Below are positions 39,351 to 48,941 of a stretch of 64,000 bases of DNA, piece by piece. Below the pieces are notes generated by a model. The model was not told the DNA's origin and did not search any database. It saw only the letters and a program-made list of their open reading frames with translations. Origin of the DNA: Paeniglutamicibacter sulfureus. Its GTDB lineage: Bacteria; Actinomycetota; Actinomycetes; Actinomycetales; Micrococcaceae. Every line of letters starts with the position of its first letter. Position 1 is the first letter of the stretch. Position numbers and translations under genes: made by a program. The stretch is taken from positions 496,001 through 560,000 of the forward strand of contig NZ_JAULBL010000001.1 of the NCBI RefSeq assembly GCF_030512175.1, written 5' to 3'.

Positions 39351-40211
39351 TTACAGGAAGATGTCGGGGACCAGATCGGCTTCGGCGGCGCCCATGGAAT
39401 AGCCGGAGAAGTCGCGCACGCCCGCGGCGGCCAGCACTTCCTCGTCGGTGAAGAAGTTGCCGCTGCAGGCGCGGGCGTCACTGGTGAGGATTGCATGGGC
39501 TGCGTCGGCGACGATGCGCGCCGAGCGCGCGGCGCTGACCATTTGGGCGCCGTGGGGCATGTTGCGGATCGCGGCGGTGTCGATCAGCGTGGCGGGCCAC
39601 AACGAATTCACCCCGATGCCGGTGTCGCGAAGTTCCTCGGCCAGGCCCAAGGTCGTCATGCTCATCCCGTACTTGGCCATGGTGTAGGCCAGGTGTCGCC
39701 CCGCCCACTGCGGCGCCAGGTTCAAAGGTGGGGAGAGCGTGAGGATGTGCCCGTTTTCGCTTGCCCGCAAGTGTGGAAGAGCCATCTTGGAGAGCAGGAA
39801 GGTGCCGCGTACATTGATGTCCATCATCAGGTCGTACTTCTTCATCGACACCTCCTCGGTCTTCGACAGGTCGATGGCCGAAGCGTTGTTGACCACCACG
39901 TCGATCCCTCCGAACCGCTCCTGTGTCTGGGTGACGGCCGTCATCACGTCCTCGTCGTTGCGCACGTCCCCCACGATGGCCAGGGATTGACCGCCGGCGG
40001 CGGTGATTTCCTGCGCCGCGGTGAATACCGTGCCTTCGAGGTTCGCCTGCGCGGTGGCGGTCTTGGCCATGATGGCCACATTCGCCCCGTCGGCCGCAGC
40101 ACGCAGTGCGATGGCCAGCCCAATGCCTCGGCTGCCGCCGCTCATGAGAATGGTCTTGCCCTTCAGGGGCTTGGCGTTGGCGGCGATGGCGGCGCGGGTC
40201 GATTCACTCAT
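39351..40211 (-). CDS. SDR family oxidoreductase (HSDL2-like)
   Basis: Short-chain dehydrogenase of 286 residues. The cofactor motif is ILMSGGSRGIGLAIAL, then VVVNNASAI and the active-site YTMAKYGMS (YxxxK). The unusual LSPPLNLAPQW before the Tyr, and the length, match the hydroxysteroid-dehydrogenase-like protein 2 group rather than classical FabG. The following Ala/Lys context (AIMAKT) near beta-2 suggests NADP. GTG 40220 is an alternative start three codons upstream. No ribosome-binding site is clear. Substrate unknown; divergent from accD. Confidence 0.88.
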   Translation of the reverse strand: MSESTRAAIAANAKPLKGKTILMSGGSRGIGLAIALRAAADGANVAIMAKTATAQANLEGTVFTAAQEITAAGGQSLAIVGDVRNDEDVMTAVTQTQERFGGIDVVVNNASAIDLSKTEEVSMKKYDLMMDINVRGTFLLSKMALPHLRASENGHILTLSPPLNLAPQWAGRHLAYTMAKYGMSMTTLGLAEELRDTGIGVNSLWPATLIDTAAIRNMPHGAQMVSAARSARIVADAAHAILTSDARACSGNFFTDEEVLAAAGVRDFSGYSMGAAEADLVPDIFL

Positions 40212-40406
40212 GTGAGCCACATTACGTGAACTGCCGCCACGAAAGCTACTAACGAGTAACTTGATTTATGGACGACTTGGCCCCCAACACGTCGCGACTT
40301 TGTAGCTTTCCTACACACAATTCGGTCCAGAGCCTCACTAGACTGGCCAAGGTGGCATTGTTGTTGTGCCTTTCCTACTATTTTTCTACTTCAAGGGAGC
40401 CATGGG

Positions 40407-42020
40407 ATGACCCAGAGCCGCATCGCCGACGCAACGGATTCGATCGACCTGTCGACCACGGCAGGCAAGATCGCCGAATTCCGTCGCCGCGAAGCCCTCG
40501 CCCAGGCCCCCTCGGGTGCCGCGGCCATCGAAAAGCAGCACGCGCGGGGCAAGCACACGGCACGCGAGCGCATCGAAATGCTGATGGACGAGGGTTCATT
40601 CGTCGAATTCGACGCCCTCGCGGTGCACCGCACCTCGGCCTTCGGCATGGACAAGAAGCGCCCCCTCGGTGATGGCCTGGTCTCCGGCTACGGCACCGTC
40701 GACGGCCGCCAGGTCGCCGTCTACTCCCAGGACTTCACCGTCTACGGCGGCTCGCTGAGCCAGGTCAATGGCGAGAAGATCGTCAAGGTCCAGGAGTTCG
40801 CGCTGCGCAACGGCTGCCCGATCGTCGGCATCCTTGATGGCGGCGGAGCCCGCATCCAGGAGGGCGTGGCCTCCCTGGCCATGTTCGCCGACATTTTCCG
40901 CAACAACGTCCACGCCTCGGGCGTGGTCCCGCAGATCTCGCTGATCATGGGCCCGAGCGCCGGCGGCGCCGCTTACTCCCCCGCGCTGACCGACTACGTG
41001 ATCATGGTCGACAAGACCAGCCACATGTTCATCACCGGCCCCGACGTGATCAAGACCGTCACCGGCGAGGAAGTCGACATGGAGACCCTGGGCGGGGCGC
41101 GCCAGCACAACGCCAACACCGGCACCGCCACCTACCTGGCCACCGACGAGTCCGACGCCATCGAGTTCTGCAAGGAACTGCTCGAGTTCCTGCCCTCGAA
41201 CAACATCTCCGAGGCCCCGGCCGTGGAGTTCGACGAGGAGCTGGAGCTCACCGCCGCGGACCTCGAGCTGGACACGCTGATCCCCGATTCGGCGAACCAG
41301 CCCTACGACATGCGCAAGGTCATCGAGCACATCGTGGACGACGGCATCTTCCTGGAGATGCAGTCGCTGTACGCGCCCAACGTGATGATCGGCTATGCCC
41401 GCGTCGAGGGCGCGACCATCGGCATCGTCGCCAACCAGCCAATGCAGTTCGCCGGCACCCTGGACATTGCCGCTTCCGAGAAGGCAGCCCGCTTTGTGCG
41501 CAACTGCGACGCCTTCAACATCCCGATCCTCACGCTCGTGGACGTCCCTGGCTTCCTTCCGGGCAAGGACCAGGAATTCCAGGGCATCATCCGCCGCGGC
41601 GCCAAGCTGCTCTATGCCTACGCCGAGGCCACCGTGCCGAAGCTGACGGTCATCACCCGCAAGGCCTACGGCGGAGCGTACATCGTGATGGGCTCCAAGA
41701 AGCTCGGCGCGGACATCAACGTGGCCTGGCCGACGGCACAGATCGGCGTCATGGGCGCCCAGGGCGCGGTCAACATCCTCTACCGCCGCGACCTGGCCGC
41801 GGTCGAGGCCGAGGGCGGGGACGTGGAGGCACGCCGCACCGAGATCATCGAGGGCTACGAGGCCGAACTGCTCAACCCCTACCAGGCCGCGGAGCTTGGC
41901 TACGTCGATGCGGTCATCGCCCCCTCCGACACCCGCCTGCAGATCGTGCGCGGGCTGCGTGCCACGCGCGACAAGCACGCAGCACTGCCGGCCAAGAAGC
42001 ACGGGAACATCCCGCTGTGA
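40407..42020 (+). CDS. acyl-CoA carboxylase carboxyltransferase beta subunit
   Basis: Carboxyltransferase of 537 residues, AccD5/PccB-like. The N-half binds acyl-CoA ([40 protein letters not shown] with an oxyanion Gly-Gly) and the C-half binds carboxybiotin ([12 protein letters not shown], then [13 protein letters not shown]). It transfers the carboxyl group from biotin to acetyl- or propionyl-CoA, feeding fatty acid synthesis or methylmalonate. GGGAG lies 7 nt before the ATG. It overlaps accE by GTGA at 42017-42020. Partner alpha subunit: the protein at 53931. Confidence 0.95.
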   Translation: MTQSRIADATDSIDLSTTAGKIAEFRRREALAQAPSGAAAIEKQHARGKHTARERIEMLMDEGSFVEFDALAVHRTSAFGMDKKRPLGDGLVSGYGTVDGRQVAVYSQDFTVYGGSLSQVNGEKIVKVQEFALRNGCPIVGILDGGGARIQEGVASLAMFADIFRNNVHASGVVPQISLIMGPSAGGAAYSPALTDYVIMVDKTSHMFITGPDVIKTVTGEEVDMETLGGARQHNANTGTATYLATDESDAIEFCKELLEFLPSNNISEAPAVEFDEELELTAADLELDTLIPDSANQPYDMRKVIEHIVDDGIFLEMQSLYAPNVMIGYARVEGATIGIVANQPMQFAGTLDIAASEKAARFVRNCDAFNIPILTLVDVPGFLPGKDQEFQGIIRRGAKLLYAYAEATVPKLTVITRKAYGGAYIVMGSKKLGADINVAWPTAQIGVMGAQGAVNILYRRDLAAVEAEGGDVEARRTEIIEGYEAELLNPYQAAELGYVDAVIAPSDTRLQIVRGLRATRDKHAALPAKKHGNIPL

Positions 42021-42253
42021 CCGGCAACCAGAACACCCTGGCCGTCGCGCAGGCCACGGCGCCGCAGCTATCGGTCACCCGCGGCAATCCCACGGCGGAG
42101 GAAGTCGCTGCATTGGCCGCCGTCGTTTCCGCGCTGGCAATCCAGGACTCCGCCGCACCGGCACCGACGGGCACCGAGCTGCGTCGCGGCCGTCTCCGCC
42201 GCCGCCGGGCACTGAGCGCCTCCCCGCTGCCCTGGAAGGTCGGCCGGCACTAA
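42017..42253 (+). CDS. acyl-CoA carboxylase epsilon subunit
   Basis: Small protein of 78 residues with the conserved core [23 protein letters not shown] and a basic Arg-rich tail ending in WK, as in actinobacterial AccE/PccE. It bridges alpha and beta subunits in the carboxylase holoenzyme. It starts with GTG overlapping the accD stop (GTGA), so it is made by translational coupling. A very strong hairpin terminator follows at 42298. Confidence 0.92.
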   Translation: MTGNQNTLAVAQATAPQLSVTRGNPTAEEVAALAAVVSALAIQDSAAPAPTGTELRRGRLRRRRALSASPLPWKVGRH

Positions 42254-42297
42254 CGCAAGGCCGCCCCTCACCGCAACGCTGCGTGGCCGGCGGCTTC

Positions 42298-42346
42298 GGC
42301 CGGGATGCCGACAGGATGGCATTTTCCTGTCGGCACCCCGGCCTTT
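42298..42346 (+). terminator. terminator of accD-accE
   Basis: Hairpin GGCCGGG-A-TGCCGACAGGA with TCCTGTCGGCA-CC-CCGGCC and an 8-nt loop, followed by TTT. Confidence 0.85.
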
Positions 42347-42379
42347 CGCGTTCCCGCGAAAAGATTTCCCGCAAAAATC

Positions 42380-42409
42380 TTCAACAACGCTTTCAGAAGC
42401 GCCTAGGCT
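42380..42409 (+). promoter_or_regulatory. promoter TTCAAC-18-TAGGCT of DUF885 gene
   Basis: -35 TTCAAC (42380-42385), -10 TAGGCT (42404-42409). The predicted transcription start falls on the ATG at 42416, so the mRNA is leaderless. Confidence 0.6.
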
Positions 42410-42415
42410 GTTGCC

Positions 42416-44083
42416 ATGACCAACACCACACCGGCGCGCACGCCCAGCGCGATCGACGCCGTCGCCAACGAATACTTCGCCCGCCTGCTTGAACTCATCC
42501 CCGAATTCGCCACCGAGCTCGGCCTGCCCGGCAACGAGGCCGCGTATACCGACTATTCCCCCGCCGGTGTCGCAGCCCTGACCGCGGCCGCACGCGATGC
42601 ACTGGCGAAACTGTCGCCCCTGACGCCCCAGGACAAGGTCGATGAGACCACTCTCGACGCCATGAACGAACGCCTGGGACTGGAAATCGAGATCGCGAAA
42701 ACCCGGCGGACCGAGCTGAACAACATCGCCTCCCCCGCCCAGGAATTGCGCGCCATCTTCGACCTCATGCCGCAGGAAACCGCGGCCGACTACGCATTTG
42801 TTGCCGACCGAATGCACAACCTGCCCGCCGCCATGGACGGATATATCGCCTCGCTACGCGAATCGGCGGCCCTGGGCCTGGTGGCGGCGGCCCGACAGGT
42901 GAAGATCGTCATCACGCAGGCGCGCGACTATGCCAAGGACGGAGGTTTCTTCGACGGCCTCGCTGCTGCGGGCACCGAGGTCGACCCCGGGCTCGCCGAA
43001 CGGCTGGACTCCGGCGCCGTCGCGGCCAACGCCGCCTATCTTCGCCTGGCTGAGGTGCTCGAGGACGAGCTGCTGCCCTTGGCACCGGAGAAAGATGCGG
43101 TGGGCAGGGAGTACTACGCGCTGATGTCCCGCCGCTTCCTGGGTGCCACGGTGGACCTGGAGGAAACCTACGCCTGGGGCGTGAACGAGCTGGCGAACCT
43201 CATCGCCGAACAGGAGCGGGTCTCCGAGCAGATTTCCGCCGGGGCCGGCATCGCGGAGGCCAAGGAGATCCTGAACCGGGATGCGGCCCGGCAACTTTCC
43301 GGAACCGACGAGCTGCAGCGCTGGATGCAGGAAAAGTCCGACGCAGCCCTTGTCGCATTGGCCGGGACCCACTTTGAGATCCCTTCCCCGATGGACCGGA
43401 TCCAGTGCATGATTGCGCCGACCCAGGAAGGCGGCATCTACTACACCGGCCCGTCCGAGGACTTCAGCCGCCCGGGACGCATGTGGTGGTCGGTGCCCGA
43501 GGGCGAGGACAGTTTCACCACGTGGTCCGAGCTGACCACCGTCTACCACGAGGGCGTCCCAGGCCACCACTTGCAGGTAGCCACCGCGGTGCTGGCCCGC
43601 GATACGCTCAACGACTGGCGCCGCCATGCCTGCTGGGTCTCGGGGCACGGCGAGGGCTGGGCGCTGTACGCCGAACGCCTGATGCTCGACCTGGGCTTCC
43701 TGGCCGATCCAGGCGACTATCTGGGCATGCTCGATGCCCAGCGGATGCGCGCTGCCCGCGTCGTCTTCGACATCGGCGTGCACCTGGAACTGGAAATCCC
43801 CGAGGCCTGGGGCTCGGGGACCTGGGACAGCGAGAGCGGCTTCGAGTTCCTGAAAAAGAACCTGGATATCTCGTCCGGCCAACTGGAATTCGAATTCACG
43901 CGCTACCTCGGCTGGCCAGGCCAAGCACCGGCATACAAGGTGGGACAACGATTGTGGGAGCAGATCCGCGCCGAACGCGAAGCCCGCGGCGGGGCCGACT
44001 TTGACCTGAAGGCGTTCCATACTCAGGCCCTCGGCGTCGGGTCGGTGGGCCTCGATACCCTGCGTCGGGCACTATTGGGCTGA
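42416..44083 (+). CDS. DUF885 family protein (zinc-peptidase-like)
   Basis: Protein of 555 residues in the DUF885 family, which is related to thermolysin/M3-type metallopeptidases. The putative zinc site is HEGVPGHH at residues 378-385 (His378, Glu379, then His384/His385), followed by CWVSGHGEGWALYAERLM, whose Glu is the expected third ligand. The N-terminal half is helical and Ala/Glu-rich. No signal peptide, so it is probably cytoplasmic. The start has no Shine-Dalgarno but lies 6 nt after a TAGGCT -10. Peptidase activity is inferred from motif; no substrate known. Confidence 0.88.
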   Translation: MTNTTPARTPSAIDAVANEYFARLLELIPEFATELGLPGNEAAYTDYSPAGVAALTAAARDALAKLSPLTPQDKVDETTLDAMNERLGLEIEIAKTRRTELNNIASPAQELRAIFDLMPQETAADYAFVADRMHNLPAAMDGYIASLRESAALGLVAAARQVKIVITQARDYAKDGGFFDGLAAAGTEVDPGLAERLDSGAVAANAAYLRLAEVLEDELLPLAPEKDAVGREYYALMSRRFLGATVDLEETYAWGVNELANLIAEQERVSEQISAGAGIAEAKEILNRDAARQLSGTDELQRWMQEKSDAALVALAGTHFEIPSPMDRIQCMIAPTQEGGIYYTGPSEDFSRPGRMWWSVPEGEDSFTTWSELTTVYHEGVPGHHLQVATAVLARDTLNDWRRHACWVSGHGEGWALYAERLMLDLGFLADPGDYLGMLDAQRMRAARVVFDIGVHLELEIPEAWGSGTWDSESGFEFLKKNLDISSGQLEFEFTRYLGWPGQAPAYKVGQRLWEQIRAEREARGGADFDLKAFHTQALGVGSVGLDTLRRALLG

Positions 44084-44573
44084 TCCCGAGCGAATCCGGA
44101 GACGTTGCCGGGGTGCCAAAATCCCTGTTCATCCGGGGATGGGCACCCCGGCAACGAACGCGCACACGAACCACAGCCGACGAAGGTCACATGGATTGTG
44201 AATGGGCTTTTCGCCGCCAAGCTCGAGACGGAAGCGCCTGTATTATGCCTTTGCGTTGGATTAGAGGGTGAACGCTAGGGTGAATCGGAGCAAAATGGCT
44301 GATGTGGCAACGAATTTGCTGCCATAGTTAGGTCTTGGTACAGCGAATTACGTCGAAGCGACCACAACTCGGGATTCCGGGAAACTCCACTTCACGTACA
44401 AAAGCGTTTATCGCCGGGGAATTCGCGGTACGGCATGGATGCAATGCTTGGGGGCTGCATCAGTGCCAACGGGATTATTTCCGAGTCTGGTTTGGTGGAA
44501 GCCCGATCCCCCGTAGTGCGGCGCATGCGAGCGCGCAGTACCTCCGGTGGATCATGCGAATGACAGAAACCTC
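44084..44573. other. 490-nt intergenic region, lower GC, no supported gene
   Basis: Lies between convergent genes. After a long terminator hairpin (44103-44156) about 400 nt remain with visibly lower GC than the neighbours. The 80-codon TTG frame at 44335-44577 runs through it but has no ribosome-binding site or recognisable sequence. May hold a small RNA or remnant of acquired DNA; nothing specific is seen. Confidence 0.5.
44103..44156. terminator. long bidirectional hairpin
   Basis: 15-bp perfect arms CGTTGCCGGGGTGCC and GGCACCCCGGCAACG with a 24-nt loop that itself pairs ATCCC with GGGAT. 19 nt after the DUF885 stop. Confidence 0.75.
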
Positions 44574-47201
44574 CTAGTCAATCGTCTCGGCGTCTCTGCT
44601 GAGAACCAGCCCTTGCACGCGCGCGACATCGAGCGCGGACGCCCGATCGGACACTCCAAGCTTGCGGTAAATACTCCGTAGTTGGCTCTTGACCGTGTTG
44701 ACCGAGACAAACTGTCGCTCGGCAATTTCCGCGGCACTCCCCGTGGACACCAATTCACCCAGCACCGCCAGCTCGCGGGAGCTAAGCACTGCGCGGCCCA
44801 AGCCCCCGGGAATGTTCGACACGGCATTTGGGTCGATCTTGAGCTCGATACGCATTTCCCTGGCCACGGTCAGGACGCGTTCCAGGTCCGGGGCGGGCAA
44901 GAGGTTCAAGGCAAGGCCCAAACCGTATTCCTCACTCAGCGCGGCCACCATGCGCAGTGCGCCTCCAACTGCCTTCAAGTTGTTTTGTTGCAAGGTTGCG
45001 GCGAGCACCAGGACCGCTTGTTCAAAACGCCCGCGCGGCTGCACGGGCGCCCCCATGGCCGTACACAAGCGCAACACTTCAGCTGCGTCGCCTTGGGCAA
45101 GTCGCACCCTTGCTTGGAACGACAAGCGGGAGGTCTCATCCGACAACTTCGTCGCGGCCTTGAATGCCTGGGAGGCGTCCCCCACTGCCAGGTTCAACAG
45201 GCACGATGCAGTGATCAGCATTTGCCTGCCGAACCGCTGCACCACCGGTTGTTCGCGTTCACGCAATAGGTAACCCTGCATCCGGACGAGGGAGGCCGTC
45301 GGTTCCCCGCGGATCACCGCGAGGAGCGCCTCGGCCAACCGGATGGAGGGCCAGAACTCGTTGTTGTGCTGCTCAATGCGCAAGAGCTCCATCCACCGCG
45401 CGGCATCGTCGAAACGATGTTCTTCCATGGCACACAGGAAGGCTGCCGCCCTGTGGGGCGTGGCGAAATAGTGGTTGGCTGCAGGGTTGGACCAGTGCTC
45501 CGGCAAGCATTCGGCCAATATTACGGAGGCTCGGCGAATATCCCCGTTGAGCGCGTAAAAGTAGGCCTGAACCGTTTCGGCATAGTGGTCGCTCCCGTCA
45601 CGATTGTGGCGCTGGTCGGCTGCCACACCCATCTCGGCCACGATCAGGGCTTCTTCGTCCACCCCGCCGGCATGCAGGCACAGTGCAAGCTGAATGAGCA
45701 GGGGTCCTTCAAAGGGACCGATCCCGTCGCGCTGCCCGGGCGACATCTCCCGGTACAACGCGATGCCACTCCGGGCCGAACGCACCGAGGCCTCACCGAT
45801 GCCGCTCAATCTCAGCGCCACGGATTCGACGGTGATCATGATCAGCCGGTCCGACGGCGGGGCCTTGCGACCCACGGTGCGTGCACCGGCGGCGGCCAGG
45901 GCCAGCAGTTCCAGGGTCTTGAGCTTGAATTTTCCGGTGGAGCTGTAGGCGACCGCCAGGCAAATGGCCAACAGGGGGTACCGGGCCAGGACCGTCAGGG
46001 GCAGGTCATCGAGCAGCACCGAACCGCGCGTGCCCAGTTCGCCTTCGAGGTATTCGTCGGCATGCATGCGCAGCACGTCGGAAGCCAATTGAAAATCGGG
46101 TGCCTCCAACGCGTGGCGCAGCGCGCGGAACGAAGAACCCTGGGTCATTTCATACCCCGCGCTCAATCGGTGCAGGGCCGCCAACCGTTCCGGTTCCGGT
46201 TCCAGATAGACACGCTTGAGCACTCGGCGCAGCACGGGGTGCAGGCAGTATTCCTCGTCCGGATTGCGCGACGACCGATACACCAGGCCACGGCCCTCAA
46301 GATCCGCGAGCCACCGTTCAACGTGACCCGAGCCCAGAAGCGCCAGCAAGGGCGCCGGCAATGTCGTGGGTACCGAGATCACGGCCAGGAAATCCAGCTG
46401 CCCGGGCTCCAGGCCCTCGCCTTCCAGCATCAATTTCATGTCACGTTCGACCGCACGGTGGACGGAGGCCAGAAAATCCTTGGCCTCCGCATCGAGCTCC
46501 AGCGGCGTGGACGCCGAGGTGCCCAGGGGCGAGACCGGCCAACTGCGCCGGGCCGCCACGTCCGAAGTGCGAGGCCCCTGCATGGTCTCGGCGCGAAGCT
46601 TGGCCATCCGCACCAATTGGGGCGTGCCGCACAGACCGTTGGCCAGTTGTTCGGCAAAGTCCGCAAGCGCCGTCCCCTCCAGGTACTGTGCGGTTTCATC
46701 GGCGGTGAAGCGAAATTCATGGGGAGGAATCACCGAGACGCCAACGGAAAGCAGCGTTCGATGGCGCTCCACTTCCAGGTAGTCACGCGTCACTATGACT
46801 ATGCGACGACCGGGATGCTGTAGTGCAGTTCGCTGCACGGCCTGCAGGAGTTCCTCGTCGTACCGCCGGGAGAACCCCACAAGTACAACAAGGTGCGATT
46901 CGGGGTTCTCGGCCTTCGCATAGGTCAGGGCCAGCAACTCGTCCAGCGAGTCGGTATTCCCGCGGCACTCGATCCATGACCATTTGCCGGCCGAGGGGTC
47001 ACGCCGGGACAACCAGCCGCGAACCGCAGTGCGCTTGCCGGAGCCGCGCGGCGCCCTGGCGATGACAACGGGGGAGGCCGCAGCGCGGTCAAGCAGCTGG
47101 TCAAGGCGCGGGCGGGGCAGAATGTCATCGACCTGTCTCCACTTCACGCACTCCACCCCCATCCCCAGATAGTGCCGACATCGGTGCACGGATTTCCGCA
47201 C
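44574..47201 (-). CDS. large LuxR-family (MalT/LAL-like) transcriptional regulator
   Basis: Regulator of up to 875 residues. An N-terminal P-loop region (VIARAPRGSGKRTAVRGWL) resembles the MalT-type STAND NTPase, but with Ala-Pro at the start of Walker A and Arg after Lys. A helical, TPR-like middle spans about residues 350-780. The C-terminal LuxR HTH reads LSSRELAVLGELVSTGSAAEIAERQFVSVNTVKSQLRSIYRKLGV. The N-terminus is uncertain: GTG 47201, ATG 47162 and GTG 47147 are all possible. It is divergent from the symporter at 47379, with several dyads in between, so it probably controls that gene. Confidence 0.9.
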   Translation of the reverse strand: MRKSVHRCRHYLGMGVECVKWRQVDDILPRPRLDQLLDRAAASPVVIARAPRGSGKRTAVRGWLSRRDPSAGKWSWIECRGNTDSLDELLALTYAKAENPESHLVVLVGFSRRYDEELLQAVQRTALQHPGRRIVIVTRDYLEVERHRTLLSVGVSVIPPHEFRFTADETAQYLEGTALADFAEQLANGLCGTPQLVRMAKLRAETMQGPRTSDVAARRSWPVSPLGTSASTPLELDAEAKDFLASVHRAVERDMKLMLEGEGLEPGQLDFLAVISVPTTLPAPLLALLGSGHVERWLADLEGRGLVYRSSRNPDEEYCLHPVLRRVLKRVYLEPEPERLAALHRLSAGYEMTQGSSFRALRHALEAPDFQLASDVLRMHADEYLEGELGTRGSVLLDDLPLTVLARYPLLAICLAVAYSSTGKFKLKTLELLALAAAGARTVGRKAPPSDRLIMITVESVALRLSGIGEASVRSARSGIALYREMSPGQRDGIGPFEGPLLIQLALCLHAGGVDEEALIVAEMGVAADQRHNRDGSDHYAETVQAYFYALNGDIRRASVILAECLPEHWSNPAANHYFATPHRAAAFLCAMEEHRFDDAARWMELLRIEQHNNEFWPSIRLAEALLAVIRGEPTASLVRMQGYLLREREQPVVQRFGRQMLITASCLLNLAVGDASQAFKAATKLSDETSRLSFQARVRLAQGDAAEVLRLCTAMGAPVQPRGRFEQAVLVLAATLQQNNLKAVGGALRMVAALSEEYGLGLALNLLPAPDLERVLTVAREMRIELKIDPNAVSNIPGGLGRAVLSSRELAVLGELVSTGSAAEIAERQFVSVNTVKSQLRSIYRKLGVSDRASALDVARVQGLVLSRDAETID

Positions 47202-47212
47202 TCCGGGAGCAC

Positions 47213-47240
47213 CATATAACAGAAAAATACATTAGTTGAA
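47213..47240 (-). promoter_or_regulatory. candidate promoter of the LuxR-family gene
   Basis: On the minus strand TTCAAC (47235-47240), 16-nt spacer, TATATG (47213-47218). Directly upstream of the -35 lies the AGCTCATC dyad. Confidence 0.45.
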
Positions 47241-47275
47241 AGCTCATCTTAACACCGGGATGAGCTGCATATGCA
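47241..47275. promoter_or_regulatory. operator-like dyads between regulator and symporter
   Basis: AGCTCATC (47241-47248) and GATGAGCT (47259-47266) form a perfect 8-bp inverted repeat with a 10-bp spacer. It is adjoined by the 10-bp palindrome TGCATATGCA (47266-47275). The repeat abuts the -35 of the regulator gene, a position suited to an activator or autoregulator. Confidence 0.5.
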
Positions 47276-47350
47276 ACGCGTCACAAATAAACCGCATTAG
47301 GCGACTCAGCCCGTTTCTTTCGTAATATTTCTCAATGCTGGCTGTCCTTT

Positions 47351-47370
47351 GCTAGGCTCCACCGCCTAGC
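47351..47370. promoter_or_regulatory. dyad overlapping the symporter -10
   Basis: GCTAGGC (47351-47357), TCCACC, GCCTAGC (47364-47370): perfect 7-bp inverted repeat that includes a TAGGCT -10 (47353-47358) and ends 8 nt before the GTG start. Could be a repressor site or a 5' hairpin in the mRNA. Confidence 0.4.
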
Positions 47371-47378
47371 TTCGTACC

Positions 47379-48785
47379 GTGACTACTTCAACCACGACGC
47401 CGCGACGGCGCCTCCCCGCCTGGGCCACCGCCTTTGGCCCGCAAATCATCATCGCACTGGCCTTGGGCCTGGGCCTTGGCCTGCTGGCCAAGTACACCGG
47501 CCACACCGCGGACACCCCAACCGGACTGGGCACCACGCTGGCCACGCTTGGCTCCAGCTACATCTCGCTGCTCAAGGCGGCGGTCATCCCGCTGATCTTC
47601 TTCGCGGTCGTGGCTTCCATCGCCAATCTGTCCAAGGTGACCAATGCGGCACGCCTGGCCTGGCAGACCATCCTCTGGTTCGCCATCACCTCGGCCATCT
47701 CCGTGATCATCGGCATGGTGCTGGGCACCGTGCTGCGCCCGGGATCCGGCACCGGCCAAAGCGCCCCTCCCGAATACGACGGGCGCACCGGCGACTGGTG
47801 GGCGTTCCTGATCGGGCTCATCCCCTCGAACTTCCTAGGCCTTGGCGCAACGACCAAGATCGCCGAGGGCGGGGACGCGACCACCGCACTCAGCTTCAAC
47901 GTGCTGCAGGTGCTGGTCATTGCCATCACCGTGGGCATCGCAGCACTCAAGGTGGGCGACGCCGCCCGCCCGTTCCTGGACTTCTCCGCAGCCACCCTGG
48001 CCGTGATCCAAAAGGTCCTCTGGTGGATCATCCGCCTGGCCCCGCTGGGCACCGTGGGCCTGATCGGCAACGCCGTGGCCACCTACGGCTGGGACACCAT
48101 CGGCGCGCTGGGCAAGTTCACCCTGGCCATCTACATCGGCCTGGCGCTGGTGATCTTCGGCCTCTACCCGGTGCTGGTCCGCGCCCACGGCCTGAGCATC
48201 AAGCAGTACTTCTCCGGGGTCTGGCCCGCCGTGCAGCTGGCCTTCGTCTCCCGTTCCTCCATCGGCACCCTGCCGCTGACCCAGCGCGTGACCGAGCGCA
48301 ACCTGGGCGTGCCCTCGGGCTACGCCTCCTTCGCCGTGCCGCTGGGCGCCACGACCAAGATGGACGGCTGCGCCGCCATCTACCCGGCGATCTCCGCGAT
48401 CTTCGTCGCCCAGTTCTTCGGCATCGACCTGGGCCTGACCGACTACCTGCTGATCGCCATGGTCTCGGTGCTGGGCTCGGCCGCCACGGCCGGAACCACC
48501 GGCGCGGTGGTCATGTTGACCCTGACGCTGTCCACGGTCGGCCTGCCGCTTGCAGGCGTCGGACTGATCCTGGCCGTCGACCCGATCCTTGACATGGGCC
48601 GCACCGCGGTCAACGTCGCCGGGCAGGCCCTGGTGCCGGCCATCGTCGCCAAGCGCGAGGGCATCCTGGACGAGGAGCTGTACAACGCACCGCGCCACGG
48701 CGACCCGTTCAACGACGAGTTCAAATCTGCAGCGGATTCCTCCGCCGCCGAGGCGCGGGAGTCGACGCCGACGCCCGTCGGCTAG
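47379..48785 (+). CDS. dicarboxylate/amino acid:cation symporter (DAACS family)
   Basis: Secondary transporter of 468 residues with eight transmembrane helices and two re-entrant hairpins. Hallmarks include SRSSIGTLPLTQ (HP1 serine-rich tip), PLGATTKMDGCA (TM7, related to the NMDGT cation/substrate motif), AGTTGAVVM (HP2) and VDPILDMGRTAVNVAG (TM8, substrate-contacting Asp and Arg). TM7 has TKMDG rather than NMDG, so cation coupling may differ. Likely Na+ or H+-driven uptake of C4-dicarboxylates, glutamate or aspartate. It starts with GTG and no ribosome-binding site. Divergent from the LuxR-family gene. Confidence 0.92.
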   Translation: MTTSTTTPRRRLPAWATAFGPQIIIALALGLGLGLLAKYTGHTADTPTGLGTTLATLGSSYISLLKAAVIPLIFFAVVASIANLSKVTNAARLAWQTILWFAITSAISVIIGMVLGTVLRPGSGTGQSAPPEYDGRTGDWWAFLIGLIPSNFLGLGATTKIAEGGDATTALSFNVLQVLVIAITVGIAALKVGDAARPFLDFSAATLAVIQKVLWWIIRLAPLGTVGLIGNAVATYGWDTIGALGKFTLAIYIGLALVIFGLYPVLVRAHGLSIKQYFSGVWPAVQLAFVSRSSIGTLPLTQRVTERNLGVPSGYASFAVPLGATTKMDGCAAIYPAISAIFVAQFFGIDLGLTDYLLIAMVSVLGSAATAGTTGAVVMLTLTLSTVGLPLAGVGLILAVDPILDMGRTAVNVAGQALVPAIVAKREGILDEELYNAPRHGDPFNDEFKSAADSSAAEARESTPTPVG

Positions 48786-48904
48786 CCAGGCCGCCTTGCG
48801 GTAGTCACACCAACACGGGGCGGGTCGTTTTCTCCCGGGGAATGCAGTGCATCCCCGGGGCGGAAGCGGCCCGCCCCGTGGCGTTGGTTCCCATCGTCGG
48901 AAAA

Positions 48905-48929
48905 TTGCACGTCATGCAAGTTTGCACGT
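48905..48929. promoter_or_regulatory. putative TetR operator/promoter
   Basis: TTGCACGTCATGCAA (48905-48919) is an inverted repeat TTGCA/TGCAA. TTGCACGT recurs at 48922-48929, 17 bp from the first copy. If the first TTGCAC is the -35 and TAGTGT (48929-48934) the -10, transcription starts about at the GTG 48942. Confidence 0.45.
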
Positions 48930-48941
48930 AGTGTATAAAAA

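Noticed and set aside
44335-44577. 80-codon open frame starting TTG
   Set aside because: No ribosome-binding site or recognisable sequence; it overlaps the end of the LuxR-type gene.
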